Source of the DNA: Bacillota bacterium | GTDB taxonomy: Bacteria; Bacillota; Bacilli; Paenibacillales; Paenibacillaceae | Direction: 5' to 3' | DNA: 19,100 nucleotides | Assembly: GCA_023386495.1 (NCBI GenBank) | Contig: JAEWJS010000179.1 | Coordinates: 1 to 19,100 of the forward strand | In this document: in pieces, positions 13,659-19,100 of the stretch | Layout of the letters: each line of letters opens with the position of its first letter | Position numbering within the stretch: position 1 is the stretch's first letter | Position numbers and translations under genes: made by a program | Notes under the pieces: model-generated | Told to the model about the DNA's origin: nothing | Seen by the model: the letters and a program-made list of their open reading frames with translations, nothing else | Databases searched by the model: none

Positions 13659-14320
13659 GCCGTCGTCACCCTTTCCACAAACTTCATTATTTTCGCGACA
13701 TCCTTCATCCCGTCCGTCTCCACGCCGCTCGATACGTCCACGCCGTCCGGCCGGTATTGACGGATGAGGTCTTGCACGTTATCCGCATGAAGCCCGCCGG
13801 CCACATACAGGGGAACGCCGATCGTCTCCGCCGCTGCCTTGTATGCTTCCATGACCGACCAATCGAATGCGCTGCCCGTTCCGCCGCCTGCTGTGTCGAT
13901 CATCGCCGCATCGATCACGCCGGCGTATGGCGCCAGCCGGTCCTGTGCTGCCTTGTCTTCGCTGCCGCCTCGAATTCCGAACACCTTCCATGCTTGGACG
14001 CCGAGCGATTCCCGAATCACTCGGCATAGTTCGGGCGGCTCTTGGCCATGCAGTTGCACCACGTGCAGCCGAACGCTGTCCAGCACCTCACGCAGCTCCT
14101 CGAGGGTCGGGTCGACGAACACGCCTACCGCGCGCGGCGTACGATCGCCTGCGCCGCGCAGCTCGCTCACCTGCCGTACGAGCGAAGCCGCGTCCTTCGG
14201 CGTGACTTGCCGCTTGCTCTTCGCGAACACGAAGCCGACCTCGTCGATCGGCAAGCCGTCCATGGCCCGAATCGTATCCGCATCCCGTAGTCCGCAAATT
14301 TTGATTCGAGACGCACTCAC
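13655..14320 (-). CDS. trpF: Phosphoribosylanthranilate isomerase
   Basis: 221 aa. Amadori isomerisation of phosphoribosylanthranilate to CdRP on a TIM barrel. The N-terminal KICGL motif carries the general base C9; the acid Asp lies in AAMIDTAGGGTGSAFDW; YVAGGLHADNV is the phosphate-binding loop. The start is GTG at 14320 overlapping the trpC stop (GTGA), with only a weak ribosome site, so it is probably translated by coupling. The separate trpF gene (not fused to trpC as in enterobacteria) is the usual Bacillales arrangement. Confidence 0.97.
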   Translation of the reverse strand: MSASRIKICGLRDADTIRAMDGLPIDEVGFVFAKSKRQVTPKDAASLVRQVSELRGAGDRTPRAVGVFVDPTLEELREVLDSVRLHVVQLHGQEPPELCRVIRESLGVQAWKVFGIRGGSEDKAAQDRLAPYAGVIDAAMIDTAGGGTGSAFDWSVMEAYKAAAETIGVPLYVAGGLHADNVQDLIRQYRPDGVDVSSGVETDGMKDVAKIMKFVERVTTA

Positions 14321-15114
14321 CTTGCCGTCACCGGTCCCATCAGCGCCTGTACGGCATCGCCTACGTCCGGCTGCCGCATGAAGTGCTCGCCGATCAAAAC
14401 GCCGTGCGCGCCGAGCTCTTGCAGATACGCGATATCCTCCGGCCGGCTGATGCCGCTCTCGCTGATGAACGTTACATGGCTCGGCACCAGGCCGATCAAG
14501 CTCTCGGTCGTCTTCAGATCGGTCTCGAACGTCTTCAGGTTGCGGTTATTGACGCCGATCAGCGTCGCTTTGTCCAGCTCCAGCACCGCTTCCAACTCCT
14601 CGCGGTCGTGGACCTCCACCAAGACGTCCATGCCGAGCGACTTCGCCAGGTCATGCATCTCGGCGATGTCCCGCGAGGTCAGAATCGCGGCGATGAGCAG
14701 GATGGCGTCGGCGCCGATCAGCCTCGCTTCATACACTTGCCGGTAGTCGATCGTGAAGTCCTTGCGCAAGAGCGGCTTATTGACGGCTGCGCGAATCGCG
14801 CTCAAATAGTCGTTAGCCCCCTGGAAGAAATCCGTATCCGTCAGCACGGAGATGCAGTCCGTACCTGCTTGTTCATACGTCTCTGCCAGCCTTACCGGAT
14901 GGAAGTCCTCGCGGATCAATCCTTTCGAAGGCGATGCCTTCTTCACCTCGGCGATCAGCCCCATCGGCCGGCTGCTGCCTGTGGATAGAGCCTTCTCGAA
15001 GCCTAAGCATGCCGGCATCTCGGCAATGCGGCGCTCCGCGTCCCGAATGGAGAACGTCTCCGCCAGCGCGTCGACCTCATGCCGCTTTACCGCTACGATT
15101 TTATCAAGAAACAT
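14317..15114 (-). CDS. trpC: Indole-3-glycerol phosphate synthase
   Basis: 265 aa. Closes the indole ring from CdRP. TIM-barrel active-site motifs are intact: E56 and K58 in IAEVKKASPSKG, the lysine of PLLRKDF, E in VLVEVHD, N in IGVNNRNL, and E-S in FISESGIS. The length is standard for the single-function enzyme. ATG at 15114 lies inside the trpD end (11-nt overlap), with GGGGG about 10 nt upstream. It overlaps trpF by 4 nt, so trpD-C-F-B-A forms a continuous coupled string. Confidence 0.98.
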   Translation of the reverse strand: MFLDKIVAVKRHEVDALAETFSIRDAERRIAEMPACLGFEKALSTGSSRPMGLIAEVKKASPSKGLIREDFHPVRLAETYEQAGTDCISVLTDTDFFQGANDYLSAIRAAVNKPLLRKDFTIDYRQVYEARLIGADAILLIAAILTSRDIAEMHDLAKSLGMDVLVEVHDREELEAVLELDKATLIGVNNRNLKTFETDLKTTESLIGLVPSHVTFISESGISRPEDIAYLQELGAHGVLIGEHFMRQPDVGDAVQALMGPVTAR

Positions 15115-16144
15115 GGGCTATTTCCCCCGTCCTTCTAATCAATTGTTCCAGCTTGTCGTTCGCCGCTCCGGAATCGATGATCGCGGCTGCGGCAGCTACG
15201 CCGCCTTGCAGCGAATCGGCCTTGCCTCCGACATAGAGGCAAGCTCCCGCGTTCGCCAGCACGATATCGCGGTATGCGCCGCGCTCCTGACCGGCAAACA
15301 CGCCGCGAATGATCGCCGCATTCGTCTCTGCGTCGCCGCCTATTACGTCGCCGATCGTGCGGCGCGTAAGCCCCAGCTCCTCCGGCGTCAGCATATACGT
15401 ACGCACTTCGCCGCCTTGCAGTTCGGAGATCTGCGTCGCGTCCGAGATGCTGATCTCGTCCAAGCCGTCATGGCTGCTGACGACGAGCGCGCGCTTCAGG
15501 CCAAGCTGGCCGAGCACTTGGGCGACGGTTGCCGTGCGCCCGCGATCGTACAGTCCCAACAGTTGGCGGTCGGCCCCTGCCGGATTCGTGAGCGGCCCTA
15601 GCATATTGAAAATCGTACGTACGCCGAGCTCGCGCCGCGGCCCCGCGGCATGCCGCATCGAGGGGTGAAACAGCTGCGCGAACATGAAGCAGATGCCGAT
15701 CGAATCCAGGCACATGCCGGCTTGCTCGGCGGTCAGGTTAATGTTGACCCCAAGCGCCTCCAGCACGTCCGCGCTGCCCGCCTTGCCGGACATCGCCCGG
15801 TTGCCGTGCTTCGCGACGCGAACGCCGCCGGCGGAAGCGATAATCGCCGAAGCCGTCGATATATTGAACTTATGAATGCCGGACCCGCCCGTGCCGCACG
15901 TGTCGAGCAGCCCTTCCTGCTCGGTCTCGACGCGGTTCGAATGCGCGCGCATCACTTCCGCGAAGCCCGTAATCTCCTCGGTCGTCTCGCCCTTCATCCG
16001 CAGCGCCATGACGACGCCCGCGATCTGTGCCGGCGTCGCTTCCCCGCTCATGATCAGCTCCATCACGCTGCGGGCCTGTTCGCGAGACAGCGGGTTGCCG
16101 CCGATCAGCTGAGCCAGCGCCGATTGCATCGTAATCTCTCCCAT
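15104..16144 (-). CDS. trpD: Anthranilate phosphoribosyltransferase
   Basis: 346 aa. Adds phosphoribose from PRPP to anthranilate. The glycine-rich PRPP site GTGGS (84-88 in DTCGTGGSGIHKFNIST) and the HGNRAMSGKAGSADVLEALG segment are diagnostic. The protein is single-domain: no TrpG amidotransferase part is fused at the N-terminus. I use ATG at 16144 (GGGGG 8 nt upstream); ATG at 16129, 7 nt after GGGAGA, is almost as good and would give 341 aa. It lies 12 nt after trpE, with no trpG between. Confidence 0.98.
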   Translation of the reverse strand: MGEITMQSALAQLIGGNPLSREQARSVMELIMSGEATPAQIAGVVMALRMKGETTEEITGFAEVMRAHSNRVETEQEGLLDTCGTGGSGIHKFNISTASAIIASAGGVRVAKHGNRAMSGKAGSADVLEALGVNINLTAEQAGMCLDSIGICFMFAQLFHPSMRHAAGPRRELGVRTIFNMLGPLTNPAGADRQLLGLYDRGRTATVAQVLGQLGLKRALVVSSHDGLDEISISDATQISELQGGEVRTYMLTPEELGLTRRTIGDVIGGDAETNAAIIRGVFAGQERGAYRDIVLANAGACLYVGGKADSLQGGVAAAAAIIDSGAANDKLEQLIRRTGEIAHVS

Positions 16145-16156
16145 TGGTACATCCCC

Positions 16157-17710
16157 CTATACGCTATGGTAATAGTCGATATTCGCTCTGCCTCGGCTCT
16201 GCTGCTTCGCGTCTCTTGCCGGGAACATGGCTTCCGCCGCCCGGATCGCCTTGAGCGAGCCCATGGCCTTATTCACGGTCTCCATATATTCGCTCTCAGG
16301 CACCGAATCCCATACAATGCCGGCACCGGCCTGTACGTAGGCTTTGCCGTTCTTGAAGACGATCGTGCGAATCGTAATGCAGGTGTTCAGGCTGCCGGCG
16401 AAGCCGAGATACCCGATCGCTCCTGCATATGCGCCGCGCGATTCGTTCTCGAATTCCGCGATGATCTCCATCGCGCGCAGCTTCGGAGCGCCCGATACGG
16501 TGCCAGCGGGCATGCAGGATACGAATGCATCGAAGAAGTCCTTATCCTTGCGGAGCTTGCCGGATACGTTCGATACGATGTGCATGACATGCGAGTACCG
16601 TTCGATCTCCATATAAGCGTCGCACTTGACCGAACCGAATTCCGACACCCGGCCGATATCGTTGCGCCCGAGATCGACGAGCATCAGATGCTCCGCGCGC
16701 TCCTTCTCGTCCGCGAGCAGCTCGCGCTCGTTCGCGAGATCCTGCTCCGGCGTGCGCCCCCGCGGCCGCGTCCCCGCAATCGGCCGCGTCTCGACGCGGT
16801 CGCCCTCTACCTTGACGAGCGCCTCGGGCGAAGCGCCGACGATCACTTCGTCGTCCATCTTCAGATAATACATATACGGGGACGGATTGGTCGAACGCAG
16901 CACGCGGTATACATGCAGCGGGTCGACTTCGGTCTCGATGCTGAACCGCTGCGACAAGACGACTTGGAAAATGTCTCCCGCGCGAATATACTCCTTCGCC
17001 TTCTCGACGTTCGCAATGAATTCGGGCTTGGTCAGGTTAGACTTCACGTCGCCGAGATCAGGGTCCGATTGCGGCGCTCCGCCCGCCATAAGCGGATAAG
17101 GCAGCGGCTGCTGCAGACGCTCGATCGCCCCTTCGATCTTCCGGCACGTCTCTTCGTAAGCCGCTTCGATCTGCGCGTCCGTGTAACCGTCCTTCACATG
17201 GACATTGCCGATCACCTGAATCTGCTGCTTGAAGTGGTCGAACACGATAATCTGGTCGCAGAACATGAACTTCAGGTCATCCGTCCCCAGATCGTCGATG
17301 CGGTGCGCAGGCAGCTTCTCATAATATTGCAGCAGGTCGTAGCCGAAAAATCCGATGGCACCGCCGGTGAACGAAGGCAGATTCGGCAGTGCCGGACTCC
17401 GGTAGGAGCGCAGGTGCGCCTTCAACAGCTCAAGCGGTTTGTCGTCCAGCACGGTTACCGCCCCGTTCTCCTCGATCGTCATCGTGCCGTTCTTGCCGCG
17501 AATCAGCATGAACGGGTCCGTCCCGATGTAGGAATAGCGCGCCCACTTCACGCCGCCCTCCACGCTCTCCAAGAGGAACGCGCGCTTCTCCTTGCAATAA
17601 TGCTGGAACAGCCGGATCGGCGTCTCCGTATCCGCCATGACATGCCTGACGATCGGGATCAGATTGTACTGCGATGCCAGCCGGATAACTTCCTGCAATT
17701 CCGTGTTCAT
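16157..17710 (-). CDS. trpE: Anthranilate synthase component I
   Basis: 517 aa. Converts chorismate plus ammonia (from a TrpG/PabA partner) to anthranilate, the committed step of tryptophan synthesis. The N-terminal LLES motif (46-49) marks the allosteric tryptophan site, so feedback inhibition is expected. Catalytic motifs are intact: GASPEALV, RPIAGTRPRG, ELLADEKERAEHLMLVDLGRND, MPAGTVSGAPK and VQAGAGIVWDS. ATG at 17710 follows AAGGGGG by 7 nt. The gene is first in the trp operon, behind a ~255-nt leader with an attenuator. The genes for glutamine amidotransferase are absent here. Confidence 0.98.
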   Translation of the reverse strand: MNTELQEVIRLASQYNLIPIVRHVMADTETPIRLFQHYCKEKRAFLLESVEGGVKWARYSYIGTDPFMLIRGKNGTMTIEENGAVTVLDDKPLELLKAHLRSYRSPALPNLPSFTGGAIGFFGYDLLQYYEKLPAHRIDDLGTDDLKFMFCDQIIVFDHFKQQIQVIGNVHVKDGYTDAQIEAAYEETCRKIEGAIERLQQPLPYPLMAGGAPQSDPDLGDVKSNLTKPEFIANVEKAKEYIRAGDIFQVVLSQRFSIETEVDPLHVYRVLRSTNPSPYMYYLKMDDEVIVGASPEALVKVEGDRVETRPIAGTRPRGRTPEQDLANERELLADEKERAEHLMLVDLGRNDIGRVSEFGSVKCDAYMEIERYSHVMHIVSNVSGKLRKDKDFFDAFVSCMPAGTVSGAPKLRAMEIIAEFENESRGAYAGAIGYLGFAGSLNTCITIRTIVFKNGKAYVQAGAGIVWDSVPESEYMETVNKAMGSLKAIRAAEAMFPARDAKQQSRGRANIDYYHSV

Positions 17711-17766
17711 GTGAGTTCCCCCTTCAAGGTTGTGCGCTCAGTCAGCCTAGCCCAGCCCAGTTCAAC

Positions 17767-17793
17767 AAAAAAAGCTCCTGCTGTCGCAGGAGC
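17767..17793 (-). terminator. trp leader terminator (attenuator)
   Basis: On the minus strand GCTCCTGC (17793-17786) pairs perfectly with GCAGGAGC (17781-17774) around GACA, followed by seven T (17773-17767). It sits between the trp promoter and trpE, about 57 nt before the trpE start, so it must act as a regulated terminator and not as the end of aroH. Confidence 0.92.
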
Positions 17794-17862
17794 ATAAGAT
17801 TCCAAAGGATGATTCCGGCAGTACGCGGCTATGACGAAATACGGCAAGCTCCGAATCCCTCG

Positions 17863-17870
17863 GCTCCTGC
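17863..17870 (-). promoter_or_regulatory. trp leader antiterminator 5' arm
   Basis: The transcript carries GCAGGAGC here, identical to the terminator 3' arm and so complementary over 8 bases to its 5' arm (17786-17793). Pairing would break the terminator and let RNA polymerase reach trpE. The arm itself contains a GAG triplet and lies 16 nt after the triplet array, which is where bound TRAP could block it. Confidence 0.75.
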
Positions 17871-17886
17871 ATCCGTCATGTCGCTG

Positions 17887-17943
17887 CTCATCTCATCTCT
17901 TCTCATCTCAACTTAGCTCTGCTAGGCTCTGGTCTTGCCGCTC
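17887..17943 (-). promoter_or_regulatory. TRAP-type (MtrB) binding array in the trp leader
   Basis: The minus strand has NAG triplets beginning at 17943, 17936, 17929, 17924, 17919, 17914, 17909, 17904, 17899, 17894 and 17889: eleven in all, of which eight are GAG, one TAG and two AAG. The last nine repeat every 5 nt exactly (triplet plus 2-nt spacer), as in known TRAP sites with (G/U)AG repeats. More GAG/TAG triplets occur upstream to 17972. Eleven equals the number of TRAP subunits. The call is inference from pattern, since mtrB is not in the window. Confidence 0.8.
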
Positions 17944-17972
17944 TGTACTCGTCTTGCTCTCAACTATCACTC

Positions 17973-18001
17973 ACTATACAACAGGAACCGATTAGCGTCA
18001 A
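17973..18001 (-). promoter_or_regulatory. Sigma-A promoter of the trp operon
   Basis: The minus strand reads TTGACG (18001-17996), 17 nt, TATAGT (17978-17973). The -35 covers the aroH stop codon (17998-18000). Start of transcription near 17966 gives a leader of about 255 nt, somewhat longer than the one known from B. subtilis. Confidence 0.87.
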
Positions 18002-18366
18002 GATTGGGCAAGGTCAGGACGGAGCGCCTGCGCGCCGCCAAGGAACACGTGCCGAATCTCGTTCTGCTTCTTCTCCGTATTGACGGTCACCATCAGTCGA
18101 ATGCAGCGCTCCAAGCTTCCCTTGACGGATATCTCCAGCGCGCACATCAGCGGCACCAGCTCCCAGCCCGGCATCTGGCGAATGGCGATTGCGGGGAATG
18201 TGGCATCCAGGTCGGCCGTGACGGTAATCAAGATGCTGCAAATGTCTTCAGGAGTAATATCATTCTCGGCCACGATCTTGTTCAGCATCTCGAGTGTCGC
18301 ATCCAGAATCGGTTGTTTCTCATTCACATCTACGGTGATCGCACCGCGAATTCCACGCGCAGTCAT
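17998..18366 (-). CDS. aroH: Chorismate mutase, AroH type
   Basis: 122 aa from ATG at 18366, which follows GAGGAGGA and overlaps the aroB stop (ATGA); a longer frame to 18567 is only the aroB shadow. It rearranges chorismate to prephenate for tyrosine and phenylalanine, opposite in flux to TrpE. The small trimeric AroH fold is shown by alignment of active-site residues at B. subtilis numbering: R7, F57, A59, R63, C75, E78 and R90 all match. Y108, which touches the substrate in B. subtilis, is F108 here (RHVFLGGAQALRPDL). The enzyme is probably active, since the charged residues are intact. Confidence 0.96.
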   Translation of the reverse strand: MTARGIRGAITVDVNEKQPILDATLEMLNKIVAENDITPEDICSILITVTADLDATFPAIAIRQMPGWELVPLMCALEISVKGSLERCIRLMVTVNTEKKQNEIRHVFLGGAQALRPDLAQS

Positions 18367-19100
18367 ACCTGAATGTCCTCCTCTTTGAGCTGTTCCACGA
18401 CGCGGCTTACCCGCTCCGCAGACATATTCTTGTCGATCACGACCTTGCCGATCGCCGTAGGAACGACGTAAACCATGCTGCCTTCCTTGAACTTCTTGTC
18501 GTGCATCATCGCGTTCATGATGGCGTCGGTATCGAGTGTCGCCGGCAGTCTGACAGGCAGGCCGCATTTCGCCAGCGCGCGCTTAGTGACGGTGTAGACT
18601 TCCTCCGGCGCCCCTAGCTCAACGCCGATGCGTGCCGCACCGACCATGCCGATCGAGATCGCTTCGCCGTGCGTCAATTCGCCGTAGCCGGCAACCGCTT
18701 CGAGCGCATGTCCGATCGTATGTCCGAGATTCAGGATCGCGCGCAGGTCGTTCTCGCGCTCGTCCTGCGAGACGACGGCCGCCTTCACGCTGCAGCCCTT
18801 GTGCAGGGCGTACCCGAGCGCGTCGCTGTCCTTCGCGAGCAGCCGATCGGCATTCGCCTCGATCCATGCTACGAACTCCGCGTCCCAGATCAAGCCATGC
18901 TTCACGACCTCCGCCAGACCGGCGCGCACTTCCCTTGCAGGAAGCGATTGCAGCGTATCGAGATCGTAGAGCACCATCTCAGGCTGATAGAAGGCGCCGA
19001 TTATGTTCTTCGCGAGCGGGTGGTTCACCGCTACCTTGCCGCCGACGCTGCTGTCATGTGCCAGTATCGTCGTCGGCATCTGCACGAAGCGGACGCCCCG
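18363..19100 (-). CDS. aroB: 3-dehydroquinate synthase, 5' end cut by window edge
   Basis: The 245 visible C-terminal residues run in an open frame to the window edge; roughly the first 120 residues, with the start, lie outside. A GTG at 19085 is internal (preceded in frame by RGVRF). It makes 3-dehydroquinate from DAHP with NAD and a metal, the second step of the shikimate pathway. Motifs: QMPTTILAHDSSVGGKVAVNHP, then metal ligands E in LAEVVKHGLI, H in NLGHTIGHALE and H in LTHGEAISIG. It overlaps aroH by 4 nt. In B. subtilis the gene before it is aroF (chorismate synthase), expected just beyond the edge. Confidence 0.97.
   Translation of the reverse strand, partial: RGVRFVQMPTTILAHDSSVGGKVAVNHPLAKNIIGAFYQPEMVLYDLDTLQSLPAREVRAGLAEVVKHGLIWDAEFVAWIEANADRLLAKDSDALGYALHKGCSVKAAVVSQDERENDLRAILNLGHTIGHALEAVAGYGELTHGEAISIGMVGAARIGVELGAPEEVYTVTKRALAKCGLPVRLPATLDTDAIMNAMMHDKKFKEGSMVYVVPTAIGKVVIDKNMSAERVSRVVEQLKEEDIQV

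Noticed and set aside
12276..13760. 494-codon plus-strand frame opposite trpB
   Set aside because: Shadow of trpB and trpA; no ribosome site or recognisable domain.
15650..17797. 715-codon open frame on the plus strand opposite trpD/trpE
   Set aside because: It is antisense to two certain genes; Arg/His/Leu-rich translation without family features is what GC-rich minus-strand coding gives in this frame.
17825..17875. 16-codon frame in the trp leader (MTDAGAEGFGACRISS) as attenuator leader peptide
   Set aside because: It has no Trp codons and no clear ribosome site; the triplet array explains control better.
17711..17997. T-box riboswitch in the trp leader
   Set aside because: The T-box core (GGGTGGNACCGCG-like) is not present; the leader has NAG repeats instead.
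17998..18567. 189-codon version of AroH starting at 18567
   Set aside because: The added N-terminus is Arg-rich and lies in the aroB shadow; the ATG at 18366 has an AGGAGG site and gives the family length.

Overview
The window is a GC-rich Firmicute chromosome segment in which every gene reads on the minus strand. Family-level features point to a Bacillales endospore former, most likely Paenibacillaceae (Paenibacillus/Cohnella-like): AGGAGG-type ribosome sites, several GTG/TTG starts, a sporulation YpjB protein, a Bacillus-type qcrABC complex, a monofunctional AroH chorismate mutase and a trp operon without trpG. The backbone follows the order I know from Bacillus subtilis: aroB-aroH-trpEDCFBA-hisC-tyrA ... 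ypiB/ypiF-qcrABC-ypjA-ypjB.

In transcription order, from the right edge: aroB (cut by the edge) and aroH overlap. A sigma-A promoter whose -35 covers the aroH stop drives trpE-D-C-F-B-A, tightly packed with overlaps. The ~255-nt trpE leader carries a (G/T/A)AG triplet array with 5-nt period, an antiterminator arm and a U-tailed terminator. This is the layout of a TRAP (MtrB) attenuator. trpA is followed by a terminator, so hisC-tyrA is split off with its own promoter. Between them lies a cluster of three hairpins that can refold into one long hairpin. Together these genes make chorismate, tryptophan, and the last steps to tyrosine (and, through HisC, phenylalanine and histidine).

Between tyrA and ypiF the B. 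subtilis order (aroA-type gene, ypiA, ypiB) is replaced. Here one finds a putative small RNA with a very strong promoter flanked by 17-bp direct repeats, an ECF sigma / two-TM zinc-type anti-sigma / histidine-phosphatase operon, a 46-bp near-perfect palindrome, an unrecognised ~410-aa protein, a gamma-carbonic-anhydrase-family protein, and a 59-aa IDEAL-domain protein that may be what is left of YpiB.

The left third holds ypiF (DUF2487), the menaquinol:cytochrome c reductase genes qcrA-qcrB-qcrC with their own promoter and terminator, then ypjA (DUF1405) and ypjB, the last cut by the left edge. The best candidates for something not routinely annotated are the trp TRAP-like leader, the small RNA with its iterated promoter element, and the replaced segment between tyrA and ypiF.
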